Source: Crossaster papposus (Eukaryota; Echinodermata; Asteroidea; Velatida; Solasteridae). From it: a stretch of 64,000 nucleotides of DNA. Both the position numbers and the translations under genes were made by a program. Shown here one piece after another: positions 11,476 to 24,405 of this stretch. Positions within the stretch are counted from its first letter, which is position 1. Every line of letters begins with the position of its first letter. The notes below the pieces were generated by a model, which was given only the letters and a program-made list of their open reading frames with translations, ran no database searches and was not told the origin of the DNA. The DNA lies in assembly GCA_037893245.1 (NCBI GenBank), contig JBAIAA010000412.1:1364001-1428000 (forward strand), written 5' to 3'.

Positions 11476-13489
11476 TTTGTATTGACCGGCAATCGTGGTC
11501 GTCGGACAAAAGAATTGGGAGTCAAACAATGGGTCCACGATTGACACAACGTCCACGATATATTTTCCCGTGTACAAATCCTATGGCGATCATCAAAAAA
11601 CGTTAGAGTATAAACAAAAGAGGGAAGACGGTCGGACAATACCCCGTCCACGATCGAAGGCCTTTACACACTTGCATGGGTGGGTAACGGGTAGGCACTC
11701 ACCGTGTTAGGGGGACAGGCTCTTTTGTTTGGAAAAGACAGACCGAGTAGTGGGGACATTTTCGAGTCCCCATAGCGCGTTGGGTGTTCAGTAAAGGTAG
11801 AACAAGGTAAAATCGGGTTAGGGTATAATAAAAGAAAATGAAGAAGAGGACAAATTAGGGTGATCCTGAATTTTTTTAGCATTTTAGAGTGTTCTGAGTT
11901 TGAGATTAGAGAGATTTCAGTTTACACACAAACCCTATGGGTTGTCCCCATAACGCTATGTACCAAAAGAAACAAAGCGTTTGTTTATAGTGTAAACCGA
12001 GGACACATTCCCCATGAGGCCACATCAGTGAATCCGGGTTACATGTACCGTAGGTGTGTAATCAAGGACGTCCTCGATTGAGATTCGTGTACAAAACCAA
12101 TAAGAGCCGTCAACAAAAAAGTACAAACAAAAGAATTTGTCGAGAGAAACAAAAGAAATTCACTATTTATACACCATAAACATGTGTGTGTGTGTTTACT
12201 TATCATATACATGTATGTACTATCTCGGTTTGTTTAGTTCCAGTTTGGTCTTATCCAGAGGCCATAGCTTTTATATTTTCGTGATAATTCTTGGTCTACC
12301 ACTATCGATTACAGTGGTGTAAAAATTGTATTGATTGTTCACCTTCTAGTGGGGTATTGCCACACATCCGTCTACAAGAATGCGTTTACTGTTTGTGTAT
12401 TAGACCGTCTGTGTTTGTCGGTTCATGTTCAATTTAATTTTAGTGAAGGACATCTTTGTAACCTTAAATATTTTCATGAAAATTCTTCGTCTGCTGGTGT
12501 TTTTTGTTGTTGTATAATCGAGATTTTTGTTTTCCCAAAAGCGTATTTGTATCAAAAAAAATTCACATTGTCCCGGGAATTGTCACACATCTGGGTGTTT
12601 GATTGCTGATGATCAACGAACTATCCCTGTTTGTTAGTTATCGTGCTGTTCATTTCATTTGTATTCAAAATGCAATATTCAAAGTATATATTTTATCCGA
12701 GATGTATGTAGGCAGTTAAAGCCAATGAGCGATCCTATCTCGCACTGATTTTTAACGAGCAAAGTTTGGGCTCTCAATTTGAATCCCACTATTCGGTTTC
12801 CATTTTAGAACCGGATATATATGCGAAACCAACTTACAAATATGTAAGCCTTCCATTTTTATAACACGACTAATAAAGATAACTGCAACAGTAATATCCT
12901 GAAATCACAATTCACATGCAGCAACAGTGCCCTCAGTAGTCCAGAAATTGTTGACATTTGCTTTAAATGTTTCAAATAAGTGGACTTTTCAGTAAAATTA
13001 ACCAAAATATAATTTACCAAAATGTGTTTCCCAACTAAATCTTGGCAAAGTACGAACCTCAGCAGTAACACGAACTGAATCAACATTTAATTGCGCTCCC
13101 GGAATGCTACAGGACTTCAAAATTACTTGTGCAACAATATTTGTTTGGGGGGAGAAAACAATTTCTAAAAGATAATAAAATAAGTCTTTATAGGATCACC
13201 TCACCAAACCCTCACATTTCTTCACAATGAAATCACAGGTTCGAACCCTGCTCCAGTCAATTTCTTTGTTCAATTTTCAAAAAAGTACAAACTGCCTCTA
13301 GTCAGTTTCCCTTGTGGTTCATGTAAAATGATTTCTTCATCGAATAAGATCTTGTAGTCATTATGAAGGAAAAAAAAGCATCTTGCAAACAAATGTGAAT
13401 GCTTCCCTGCCCCCAAGAAACAGTTGATGGCAGTGATTTAGCAATCTGGTGAAGCCATGCCATAGAAATTAATTGCCAAGCCCCTAAAC
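11476..13489. other. No gene; unusual GTCC/CGAT-rich stretch then AT-rich DNA
   Basis: 11,476-12,110 is of mixed composition with repeated GTCCACGA and GTGTACAAA words, possibly an old repeat. 12,110-13,200 is AT-rich. A B-box-like GGTTCGAACCC occurs at 13,239-13,249 with no tRNA fold around it. Confidence 0.5.
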
Positions 13490-13821
13490 TTAAAGGTAGG
13501 ACACATCATTTGCAGATATCAAAAAAATGTACTACCAAATCATTAAGAAATATCATACTTATTGTTATTATTCTAGGCATCCAGCAAAATTATTGCGCTA
13601 GATATCCTGTAATTGTTTTTTAAAAAAAATTATAAAAAGAAATGCCCGCTGGTTAAAAACAATAGCTGTTTTTCTTTTTTCTTTTTCTCCTTGGCATCCA
13701 TGATTATAAAACTTGGAACAGGTCAGTTAAACGATATTTACTATAAAATACAACCCCCCCAAATCCACCTAATCCTGATAATTAAAACAATTACCAATGT
13801 TGTATCCTACTTTACCTTTAA
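13490..13821 (-). mobile_element. TTAA-flanked element (family A), reverse copy
   Basis: Flanked by TTAA at 13,490-13,493 and 13,818-13,821. The reverse complement carries the family interior: GATATCTAGCGCAATAATTT, ATAATCATGGATGCC and the left end. The ends read AAAGGTAGGACACATCATTT and TTGTATCCTACTTTACCTTT. Confidence 0.85.
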
Positions 13822-15007
13822 ACTTTTCCAATGTAATTTCCAATCTGCCAGCCAAGCGTTTTGACATTCCAAGGCCCAGACCGGCAACCCCTGGCACAAA
13901 TTAAAATTCTCAAACATCTTTGCCCACCATCTGTTCAATATTTTGTTTAGATGTACTGTCTCTTCTTCGTTTCCCCCCCCTTAAAAAAAATGGTAAATCT
14001 GTATACTACTGGGGTACACGACAGCGTTGTTTTGAAGGGCAGTTTTAACCCTAACTCCCTTACTGTCTCTGCGGGGTACTGGACCAAATTCGCCAAAATC
14101 CATCAGTCGGTGTTCTTCTTATACATGGGCTAATGGAACCAACACTGAAGTGTTTGGTTGATGTTGACGATGTACATGTATGTACTACACATGCCTAATA
14201 TGGCAACAACACCACTCTGTGGCAAAATTTGTAAATGCACAGGCACTGCTTCAGGCCTCCTGGACCATTGAGGAGTTCTTATTCCTCCATGCCTGGACCA
14301 AGTCCATCATAATCCATTACTATTTTTTTCATGCCAAGCCTTTGGGACCACGTCGCCAAAATCCAAAATTTTGGGGATAGATTTTGGCAGATTTGGGACG
14401 GTTAGATGTTTTTAAGTACTGGGTACATATTACACATGACCTACATTTTTTCAAAAATGCAAGTCGAAAGAGACTTATTTCCCTGATTTGGCACCACCTG
14501 ACCTCTTCCCTCTTGAAGGTCAGTGGTCCCTATTTTGCCTCAGAGGATGACGTCATTGTTGATGAGGACCACTTACTGGGGGCACAAGACAATAGCTTCT
14601 ACAAAGAAAGGACCCATATGCTCCATGTTGGATTTTCTAAAACTGACTCGTTCTACCGTAGGCCACGAAAACCAAATACACCCGTATAGCAGGAAATTGG
14701 GAACCATAAGATTCACCAGTATATTTTGTGTAACTTTTCAAGTTCAAGAGGACTGTGGGGTTAATGTACATGTACGCCTACAACAGGTCACAAACAAAGG
14801 TGAAACAGGAACTAGGTTACCTGCCTTAAGGAAGCAGGAACTGATGGAGAAGGGACAAGGAACTGAGACTTTAAAAGCAGGAACCTCAAAGTACATGTGA
14901 GTTTCAATACGGAATTGGGATCCGGACGTTGGATTAAAGGGAACAAAATGGTATTTTATTTTTAGTAAAGCACAAAAGTGTACTAAGATGTATCCAAATC
15001 CTATGGC
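13822..15007. other. No gene; partly a diverged inverted repeat
   Basis: GTACTGGACCAAATTCGCCA near 14,075 and GGCAGATTTGGGACGGTTAG near 14,386 are partly inverted versions of each other and may be ends of a decayed element. A frame of 125 codons at 14,523-14,900 has no family resemblance. Confidence 0.45.
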
Positions 15008-15387
15008 TTAAAGGTAGGATACACCATTGGTAATTGCTTGAATTATCATGAATGGATAGATTTGGGTGGTATTTTATAGTAAATATCGTTTAACTGACCT
15101 GTTTGAAGTTTTACAATCATGGATGCCGAGAAAAGCACTATAAACTACGTTTGTTTTAAACCGGCGCCGAGCAGTTTTTTCTTATGTTATCTTTGTTGTT
15201 TCGTGATAGCCGTTCGGCGATCGCGTATTTTTGGGTATAAAATTTCATTTTTCGGAATAATTACAGGATATCTAGCGCAATCTTTTTGCTGGATGCCTGG
15301 AATCATTATTCACTTTCAAATGAGTATTTCTTAATAATTCGGTAGTAAATATTTTCGATATCTGCAAATGGTGTATCTTACCTTTAA
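15008..15387 (+). mobile_element. TTAA-flanked element (family A), full-length copy
   Basis: TTAA flanks at 15,008-15,011 and 15,384-15,387. The left end AGGTAGGATACACCATTGG and right end AATGGTGTATCTTACCT are inverted repeats of about 18 bp. At 380 bp it is the best reference copy in the window. It has no transposase frame. The TTAA target is a known hallmark of the piggyBac superfamily; assignment is inferred from that alone. Confidence 0.88.
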
Positions 15388-16073
15388 TACGAACACAAAT
15401 TGAAACAAGTTGAAACAAATCATTCAGAAGTTATGACGGAATTTTGAAGCACAAACCATAAAAAACAAGAAACCGAAATGAATGTGAGGTGGGAAAAAAA
15501 CAACCAAACTGAATGTACTTTTACCATTGTCCCTTTATCCCTTTACAAATCACCGCACTAAACAAATGCCCTGGTAAAAGAAATGTACTTCCCTCCCTGC
15601 CCCCCCTTCTAATTTCTTGCCCTTATTTGAGTGTTAAGCTCGAGGCCTTCTTCATAGTGCAGCACTTGGCGCCAAACAGTCTGTCGGATTACTTATGCTC
15701 ACCTACCACACACACATTACTTAAACGGTGGCACACCTCAAAAACGCTTGGCGGTGCAATACTAGGAGGATTTTTTTTAATTCGCACTTGAGTTCCCTTT
15801 TTCTTTTTTCTTTTTTCTTGCATCTTATTTTCTTTCCTCATTGCGTAATTGCTCAGTGGTTTCTCTCTGATTTACTTTGATTTTGGCCACAGAGTCAGTT
15901 CGAATGAGTTTTTAATAATCTGGGCTAGGATTGCCCAATAAAATCCAGACTCCAGTGAACTGGGCAGAATTAGGGCTCATCCTTGAACTATTTAGTACAA
16001 TTGTATTGTTCACTTATTACATTCGAGTGAAGAACCTGTGAATATTTATAGCCTTTATTGATATTTCTGTACC
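15388..16073. other. No gene recognised
   Basis: AT-rich DNA with pyrimidine stretches at 15,520-15,620 and 15,795-15,840. Nothing supports an exon. Confidence 0.6.
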
Positions 16074-16365
16074 TAAAGGTACCATTGGTAATTGCTTGAA
16101 TTATCAGAAATGGGTGAATTTGGGGGGGGGGGAATTTTATAGTCAGTATCGTTTAACTCGCCTGTTTGATGTTTTAAAATCATGAACGCCGAGGAAAAAA
16201 ACAGGATTCGTTTTCAACTGGTGTTGGGCAGTTGTTCTTTTTCGGCGATCAACATTTTTTTATAACAATTACAGGATATTTAGCGCAATCATTTAGCTGG
16301 ATGCCTAGAATCATTATTTACTTTCAAATAAGATTTCTTAATAATTCGGAAGTAAATCTGCAAAA
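16074..16365 (+). mobile_element. Family A element, truncated at both ends
   Basis: Starts AAAGGTACCATTGGTAATTG (part of the left repeat lost), contains a G9 tract, AGGATATTTAGCGCAATC and the ATTTCTTAATAATTCGG right-side words, and stops before the terminal repeat. Confidence 0.75.
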
Positions 16366-16873
16366 CACTGGAAACCAAGGAAAGAATAATGTTATTGTAG
16401 TTTGGTTTCCTGACCCTACTTTAGACAAAACAGAGTTATATACATTAGAGAATTATCATGTCAGGGAACCAGACTAGCTGGCTTGCACCCATTCACAGAT
16501 TTGTAAGTGATTACAAACAAAATGGGGACTAACTAAATTTGGTAAATTGTGGGTTCATGTAGTAAATTTGGGGCAGTATTTTTCCAACAGTGATCTGCCG
16601 ACAATTGTTGGAAATTGATACGAAAATTTCACTTTTCTTGAAAATGACACCGCATCAGGTTGCTTGAGACCATTAAAAAGATATTTCCTAATAATGTTGT
16701 ACTTTTTGTTTTGATAAGTTTGCAAATGTTGTATAATACTTTTTAAAATTTTCACTTTTCGTCATCAAAACTGAACCTTGCAGGTTTTTTGTATTAAGTT
16801 GTTTCGCAATCATTTCCCTAATTCTTCCATCCAATAATTATTAGACATACATTGTTGCATAGTCAGTAAAAAC
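16366..16873. other. Fragment of a second inverted-repeat family; no gene
   Basis: TGTAGTTTGGTTTCCTGACC near 16,396 recurs in reverse at 28,040-28,060 and 51,590-51,605, marking fragments of another dispersed repeat. The rest is AT-rich. Confidence 0.4.
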
Positions 16874-17122
16874 CAGGGTTGTAGTCGAGTCCCTGCAAGT
16901 CCGTTCACAAGTCCCTTCGTGAAGCCAGTCACAAGTCCTTTCATAAGGGCAGTCACAAGTAACTGGATGAACAATGACAAAGGAATTATTTTGTCAAAGC
17001 TGATTTAAATAGCTTGTGATTTAAATTATAACTGGAGGACTTGTGATGGACTTGCAGGGACTTGCAGGGACTTACAGGGACTTGCAGGGACTTGTGATGG
17101 ACTCGACTACGGTACATCCCTG
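16874..17122 (+). mobile_element. hAT-like inverted-repeat element, copy 2
   Basis: Starts CAGGGTTGTAGTCGAGTCC and ends GGACTCGACTACGGTACATC CCTG. The 8-bp sequence GTAAAAAC is repeated exactly on both flanks (16,866-16,873 and 17,123-17,130). Inner CAAGTCC/GGACTTG repeats are as in the copy at 4,054, in the opposite overall orientation. Confidence 0.88.
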
Positions 17123-17562
17123 GTAAAAACACACAATCCCAGTCCTCATCATCTCCAAAAATGAAACTCTCCAATCTGACGAGCCCTTGTCTGCCTTTAT
17201 TACATCTGTCACCACACCTGTCCTCGCCTGTCAATAATACAAAAATATAAAAATGTGCAGGTATTTAATCAGCACCTGTCAGAGCCAAGTTTGTGTAGGG
17301 ATATTGTTGCAGCGTGCGATATGTCCCACCTGGGCCCTTAAACTACCGGTATCTGTGAAATTCCAACATTTTTTTAGTTGTGGTTCTCCCAGGGGGTGGT
17401 GGCTTCTTGGCTGGATCTCGGGGCTTTTGCTTTTCCAGCAGGTACTCTTTCTTTTCTTAAAATTCGGATTCCAGCGGCGGCTTTGCCTGGCAGTCTAGCT
17501 AATCACATTTTGACAGATAGGTTCTTTATTCAGCAAAACAGATTGTTTGTAGACGTACGTGT

Positions 17563-17900
17563 GGGAGAAATGTGAGGTGTTCTGGCAAAACGCAGACAGA
17601 AATAGTCGGGGGTTGAATGATTTTAGGGTTTGCAGGTATTGGGGAGATGATACAATAAGCCTCTCCTGTTGACATCACTTTGTTTACATGTGCGCTTTCT
17701 TATAGCATGTGTAAACAAATATTGCTGTCATCAGTACATCCACAGGCTTGCTCTCCTCCCAGTGCTGTTTGTTGCACTTCAATCGAACCTTCCGTTGACA
17801 AGTTAAGGCTGTTTACAGTTTGCATTTGACAAGTCAAACAAGTAAAATACTTAAGAAAGTTTTGTATTCATGTTTCTGAATACAATGCAAATTGCTTGTG
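17563..17900. mobile_element. Partial copy of the GTGAGGGG-type inverted-repeat element
   Basis: AATGTGAGGTGTTCTGGCAA at the left and GTTGACAAGTTAAGGCTGTT plus TACAGTTTGCATTTGACAAG inside match the copy at 46,570-46,990. The right terminal repeat is not found. Confidence 0.55.
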
Positions 17901-18109
17901 TAGTCGGCATATGATGAATATATCTGAAAATTTTCCAATTAAGTGATTTATATATTAGAAGAACTCATGAATGAAACCTCTCCCTAACTCGTCCCATGAA
18001 TTTTCCTTTACAATAAACTTTTCCTATAACACAAGCTCAAGTTGTAGTGAAGTGTCCTATAATATCCATGCACATTTTATCTTTTTCTGTAGCCACTGTG
18101 GAGGCAGGA

Positions 18110-18510
18110 GTCACTTTTACCGTCATTACCCCCATCAACTCCCCCTTCCCCCCATCCCCCCCCCCCCCCTTCCCCCCCATCCACCCCCCCTTCCCCCCCA
18201 TTCACCCCATTCCCCCCCCCCCCCCCCCCCCGTCCCTATCATGTTAAGCGCTTTGAGACTTTGGTGATAAAGCGCTATATAAGCACCGCACATTATTATT
18301 ATTATGCACCCCCCCCCCCCATTACGCACGCACCCCCCCCCCCCCCTCCTCATCACGCACCCCCCCCTCCTCATCACGCACCCCCCCACCCCCCTCATCA
18401 CGCACTCCACCCCACCCCATCCCCCTCCCCTTCCCCTCCCCCACCCTTTCCCAATCACCCCTTCCCCAATCACCCTTCTCCCCCCTAATCACTCTCCACC
18501 CCAATTACCA
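18110..18510. repeat. C-rich low-complexity DNA interrupted by a SINE tail
   Basis: Two blocks of C-runs with CACC/TTCC/CATCACGCAC interruptions (18,118-18,240 and 18,305-18,505) flank TTAAGCGCTTTGAGACTTTG and AAAGCGCTATATAAGCACCG with (ATT)n, the tail of the SINE-like family. The second block repeats CCTCATCACGCACCCCC. Confidence 0.9.
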
Positions 18511-19472
18511 TTTGCAAAACTGGCCTCAAACACAATTACTTTTTTGTAATTACCACGAACCACAGACTTGTCTTCATCACATTAGCATTGCCTCTTGTGT
18601 TTTATTAGTAACCGCATATGGTGAGCTAATAGTTAACATGTACTACAATAAGTACAGTGTTTGTAATCCCAGACAGTTGTATTGCTTATTATGCATTAAC
18701 TGTATTCATTTCTAATAAGGTGTCGTGTTCAAATCTACTGGATTTCTCCATTTTTTGGTAAAGTGATACAGAAAAGCGGATCTGTCCAAAGTGGTGTTAC
18801 ATTGTTATGCCATATGGCCTGTTACCAGATACAGGTTCTGGTATTATGAAGTACAGGTTCTGGTATTATGAAGTACAGGTTCCAGGACATTATTTCACTT
18901 TTTTTACTCTAGAGAAGGAAATTTTGCATTTAGCGAATGCGACATACTTTTTTACCCCCATTTTTTGTCTTACTTTTTCATTTAGAGTGTTGGTTGTTAC
19001 TCATTGAATTCGGCCTCAATAAAGTATTCGACTCGAGTCTCCCACCCTACAATACCTGAACTTCCAATAACATGGCCGACGCTAGTCCGTTCTATACCTC
19101 CCATTTTTCCCCCGCCCGTTGTTCCCTTCCAAAGCCCCCTCTTTATTTGCCGGGGCTCCATAATAAAAGTCACAATCCTGCCCCGGGGCGGACGCTGGCT
19201 CACAAACAAAAACCCGAACCGGTGTACATTACAAGTTGGCTGGTAATAGCTACCACAATATACAGGATCAGGAACACTCCTCCCTAGGCGAAAATAGAGA
19301 GGAAAAAAATCGCTGGAACAATCACTAGACGGAAAATTGAAGTGAAATGAAATCTAACGATAAGGGGATAGCAGGGTACGCTGCACTTTCGGCAGTTCTA
19401 TTGTGCAAGGGTAGCTATATATGGGGAACTGTACAACTTCTGCCAGTATTCTCTATAAATGTTTAGGGCGGT
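18511..19472. other. No gene; GC-rich block at 19,060-19,225
   Basis: 18,833-18,885 has a near-tandem (TACAGGTTCTGGTATTATGAAG). The block 19,060-19,225 is GC-rich and of high complexity, including CCCCGGGGCGGACGCTGG; it may be regulatory, but this is only compositional evidence. Confidence 0.4.
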
Positions 19473-19570
19473 GCATCGGAATCAGGTACTCGAGTACTCA
19501 ACCGTTGATGTCAGGAACCGATTCTAGATTATGGAAACAATTACCCATAACCAACTTTACAAACTATACA
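19473..19570 (+). repeat. GTACTCGAGTAC dispersed repeat fragment
   Basis: Shares GTGCAT.GGAA.CAGGTACTCG, CCGTTGATGTCAGGAACCGA and TTTACAAACTA with 33,671-33,770 in the same order. Confidence 0.75.
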
Positions 19571-19576
19571 AGAGGT

Positions 19577-19577
19577 T

Positions 19578-19608
<31 letters not shown>

Positions 19609-19650
19609 TTGTTGGTTGGTTGGTTGGTTGGTTGGTTGGTTGGTTGGTTG
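19577..19650. repeat. Compound (GTCT)n(GGTT)n microsatellite
   Basis: Six or so GTCT units run into GTTT and about nine GGTT units. Confidence 0.95.
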
Positions 19651-22600
19651 TTTGTCAGCCGGATTGTGAAAAAACTACAGGAAGAGGGTGGGGGGAGGGG
19701 AAAATAGCCTATGGGTCAAGAATGTTTCTAAACAAATATCAGATTGATCTGGATCTGGATAAGGAATCTTGATCACTGTGAATGATTTGTTAACTCTGGC
19801 AGATAGGAGCAAGTTGGACCATCGACCAATGGTTCACTAGTGGTTGGTTTGTGACGTCACTAGTCATTATAGACCCTTTGCTCTTAAACATTCAGTTCTG
19901 TGTACTAAAGAAGTTATCTCCAGTTGTAAAAGTCGGCCAATCGTGTGTGGATCGAAATAAGAATCAAATTCAGAAAGTGTTTTTTACCTTCTGTAAGACT
20001 GTGCATAATGTCACCTTTTTTCTTTTCTTCCTAAAGCCTTAATCAAATATCAAGTCCTGTCGCAAAAGTTCGAGCTTACAGATTTTCAGTGCAGGGGTCC
20101 ATAAGACATAAGGCCCTGGCTACTCACAATGTACAATGTACAATGAATTAGGTCACCACTACAGGATCTTGTTGAATAGGGACAAGGGATCAAAAGGCTG
20201 GGTAACAGCAAGTGTTTCTATAACCATTAAATAAAGCTCAGACAGAAGGCTCCAAAGCACGCCAAAATAATCACTTGTGACTCCTGTCAAATGTTTTTAA
20301 CTTCAGCAGCGGAATTTTTTTTTTCTTTTTTCTTTCAGACAGGAAAATAATGCATTTTTTGCTCAAATCGAAGTGACTCGCATTTAGTTGAGATTTGAAT
20401 AAAGAAGGCCGTGTCGTGTGGGCATTTTGTTTTGCTATCAAGAGTATCGATCCTGTAAATCGGAGTTTTTGTTTGTGTAAGTCGGGGATGGAAGATTCAA
20501 GAATTAAGGAATTGTGCTTCGCATTAAGATCACATGGAATGATGCAAACCATTGTGTTTATAAATATAGCTCCTACATCAGGCACCCGTACTTAGCGAGA
20601 GACCCTCTTTGTACCTCGGGCAGGGTCATAGGGGGTTATACTTGCGCCCATCCCTGCAGGATGGGGGGTCAATCATGAGGTACAGTCAGTGTCAGTGTTA
20701 AAGAGTACAGAACAGGGATGATGTGGTTAGAGCCAGAGGGAAAAGAAGTACAGGAAGGGGTGAAGGGGCCAACCTTGCCCTGCTACACAGGAGATCCAGA
20801 GTGAAAAAGCCAAGCTTCAAAACTGAACTTGTTGGAACTACCGGTAGAATTGTTGGAACCGTGGGTTGAATTTGACTATTAGGATTATTATTTTTTACAA
20901 ACAAAATATGGTAGGCAGTTTTTATTGGATATTGGATTTTCATTTTAAAGTTTGCTTCATCTGACAGACAAATGTACTGGGTACATGTAATGTAAATTAT
21001 ACGTTGCCATACATGTAGTCACCAATGTTAAATACTCACAATAGTTTTGCGAATCTGAAAAACTTGAGTCACTTGTTCACGGCACAAACTATTTTGTATT
21101 TTTGTATTTTGCCTCGAATTGATTTCCAAGATGACTTTTCCCAATTAAGGTCTATTTTTTAATTGTTTTATTATTATTATTTTATTTTATTTTTTTAAAT
21201 ATATATATATTTATTTATTTTTTTTATTTTTTTTTGGGGGGCGGGGTGCTACATGTAAGTGCTGAATTTGGGATGATTATTCTTTCCAAAGATGGTTACT
21301 CCTTGAAACAGTGATACATTTATCTCTCCACTTCGTTACAGTAGAGCAATTTTCAAGTCCTCATCTTTGAGAAAAAGAAGCTCAAAATTATTTTCAAGAG
21401 TGTTGGAGGCCCATTTGTCTGCAAAATAGTTTGACATCATGAAATTTATTAGCCAAAAGCACTAAAGTTGACCAGAACCATTAAAGTTGACCAGAACCAT
21501 TAAAGTTGACCTCAGGACCTCAATTTGACCCCAGAGTTGACTATTGTTACTCATCCAGAGGTTTCGTAACAAGACTCGAGGGAGACAGGTACAGTCACTG
21601 TGTCCTCCGAAAACATCTTTGCACACTGGCCTGTCTGCTTGCTACAGGAAGTTGACGCCATGATTTAATACTGCATGAGGCTGACTTTTCAGTTGACCTC
21701 TGCCTTTCAGTTGACCTTTGCCTTTCAGTTGTTCCTGGGAACAGAGGTCATTTCGGTCAAAACTCAAACTAAAGGTCTTATTTCATCTGAAGAATCTTTT
21801 TTTGCTTTTGCAAAATTGCAAGTTGGTATAAAACTAGCCCTAAATCTGGAGGTTGACAGGTTGGCGCAGGTTGAAAACATGCAGCGTTTTACAATTGAAA
21901 TTGTTATACCTCTGTCTTGAATGTGCTACTTTTCTCGGGCTGGATCTTAAAAAGTACTTTAAAATGTACATGTACTGTACACTTCTGTCAGTTTGTTAAG
22001 AATTTGTTGGACTGAAGCACATGTTGGCTGTGAAAAATGCAGAATGTCATTTATAGCCGTGATTCTGTGTGAATGTACTATGTATAATGTGCTCACGTTG
22101 CACATTTCGAGGGGGGGGGGGACACACAATTGCAACACTACATGTATTTGTACTACTGTACGTGTACATACTGTAGCATGTAGCAGATGTGGCCAACATG
22201 TATAACACTTAGAGTAGATCTTGAAATGCATTTGGGCAGCTTAGTGCAAAAAGTTCAATCTGGCACTGTAGTACCTTAGAGAAAGGACCCTGAACCAGAA
22301 TAATTTTTTTCCCATAGCTTATGACACCAAGGGGACTTCAGAGACCAGATGTGGGTTATTAAGAGTCCATCTGGTGTAACTAAAAACAGGCCATCTAGAG
22401 TCCTGAAATACATAAAATTTAAATTGATTTACAGTCCTAATGGCAGTTGACCTGTTTGCCCCCGAATGTTACATTCCTGGAGAAAGCTGAAACCCATACT
22501 CATTATTTGTCGGGCTCCGAATTCTTCACCTTTTGCCACCCCTTTTTGGGAAGTGGGAAAACAATTTTACTTTAGCTGACTACCAGTACAAGATTGATTG

Positions 22601-23094
22601 TAGGGGAAGGGTTCTGTTGGTTATTAAAAGTTAATCCACATTTTGATTGGATTACGAAAATTGTAAGATTTTGTTGCCAATTTTGTATTACAATTTTTGG
22701 GTGGGTGGGTGTACTTCTTTTTTTGTTTTACTAATATTTTTCCTTGTAGAAAAGTAGTGGGCAGGGGAGTTTCTGTTTGACTTTTTTGTAAGACCAAACG
22801 TGACCAAATCTCTCAAAATGAGTCTTAAAGGCAAGGTATTAGGTTTTCACATTGACAAATAATAATCAAATATGATGTTATTTGAGGCCAAACATTGATT
22901 GCTTTTATTTATTTCTACATGTATTTAGTAGAATACTGTTAGAAAGCATATTACTCAAAAGTAGCTCTGGCAACTTGTGACTTATTTTGTTAAGTTGGGT
23001 CACAAATGTGTACTGTCAACCTTCCAAGACTGTTTCACCAAATAAAATCGTACATTCTTAATCATGCGAGCAATGTGAATAGTGAAGAATAACC
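19651..23094. other. No gene; a few short repeats
   Basis: AT-rich DNA with family fragments near 19,835 (CACTAGTGGTTGGTTTGTGA). At 21,465-21,515 AAAGTTGACCAGAACCATT repeats 2-3 times, and at 21,690-21,730 CTTTCAGTTGACCTTTGC repeats 2-3 times, giving many TGACC words. Nothing looks like an exon or RNA gene. Confidence 0.5.
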
Positions 23095-23300
23095 AGCTCG
23101 AGCCGGGATTATTTTGACATTGACCGGGCCCAGGCTCGGGTTAGTTTTTCCCGAACCTCGATCCGAGGTCCGCAGGTTCAGGCCGACATTTGTGGGTAGC
23201 ACATCCTGATATTTCTGGCCTCGCTCACTGCGAGCCGGTCACTGACGGGTATTTCTGGCCCTGCCCGTGACGTGTTTATATCCATCATCCTTTTTGAATC
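23095..23300 (+). repeat. GC-rich dispersed repeat, copy 1
   Basis: GCCGGGATTATTTTGACATT, CCTCGATCCGAGG, GCAGGTTCAGGCCGA and CTGGCCTCGCTCACTGC recur at 39,925-40,165 in the same order and at 61,785-61,985 in reverse. No frame is kept between copies. Confidence 0.7.
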
Positions 23301-24206
23301 ACGAAAAACTTTTGCTTGTGTACATGGCATGGTCATATTTCGACTCAAACAGGTTAAGCCATTTTGGCGTTAAATATCCAGTTGCCAACCCTTTTCCCCC
23401 CTCCCCTCCTGTCCTTTAACCCATTTCAAAAGATCCCCTGTAAATAAAAAGTTCCGATATGGCATATATTGCGAGTAGACATTTTGTTTTCTCTACCCCT
23501 CATATCTGTGACTGCAAGCCTCCTTAGAGATGGTGAGCGGAGGGAAGGGAGGGGGGAGATGGTCTACTCCCAAACTCGGGAACCGTTTCTCGTGAGACAT
23601 GTCCATCCTGCCTGGCCTAGATCATTAGCCAAACAAAATGGCATCCAGGGAACGAGATTTGGTCTGACCCCATCTTGTTCGACCGGAAATTAAATTTGTA
23701 ACATTTCATACATACACTGTACTTTAGATTAGTGTTGAAATCCATCCAGAGAAAATAAAGGGGGTGGTAAAATCAAAACCACATTTCTTTTCCAACTCGC
23801 GGTTTTGGTTGATTTAGAGATTTTTTTGCACGCAATACGGGCAGGCTTTTTCAATTATTGCACACTAGCTCATAGTCATTAAATTTGAGACTGAATTTTG
23901 TCAAAATCAATTTGAAAGTCGTACTTATACGGATGTACCAGTATGTATAAGAATATGTAAATTAATATCTATAGATCATTTTCAGGTCAAGTTTTGTATG
24001 TTTTTTTAAAGATGTTTAAAGCTTTGTGGTCACCTTTTTTGCTCTGCAGCTAATTTTAAAACGATGGAGCTATAATAGCTCCATGTTCAAAATAACCAAT
24101 TCCCGATATTCCTTTTAAAGTTCTATTACTTCAGTGTCTCTTCACAATCAGTGTATGACTTCATCATCATGGGATTCTGTCTTGCGATAACTTGCTCTCC
24201 CCACAG
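23301..24206. other. No gene recognised
   Basis: AT-rich to mixed DNA. A frame at 23,469-23,693 has no family resemblance. Confidence 0.55.
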
Positions 24207-24405
24207 GGCTTTCATGACGGACCCAACACCTGTCTTGCATCCCCAAGACTTTGACTTAAATCTCCAAGACTTTCATCACCTGGCATCCCGGCTAAACGGG
24301 GACAAAATCGTCGGCATGGAAAAGAAGCAAGTCTTTTCCAGACGGCCCCAATTTCCTCCACTTCCTGGGATGTTTACTAAAATAGGTGAACTGATGCCTC
24401 AGTAG
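24207..24405 (+). other. Possible unidentified exon
   Basis: A good acceptor (TTGCTCTCCCCACAG) precedes an open frame that continues to a TAG at 24,403-24,405. Its composition is coding-like: from the ATG at 24,214 it reads MTDPTPVLHPQDFDLNLQDF, then HHLASRLNGDKIVGMEKKQV and FSRRPQFPPLPGMFTKIGEL MPQ. A possible donor (AATAG|GTGAAC) lies at about 24,384. I recognise no family and it does not look like the AHR bHLH. It could be a terminal or alternative exon of an unknown transcript, or chance. Confidence 0.22.

Noticed and set aside
18135..18549. Pro/His-rich and Gly-rich frames
   Set aside because: Produced by two C-rich blocks flanking a SINE tail.
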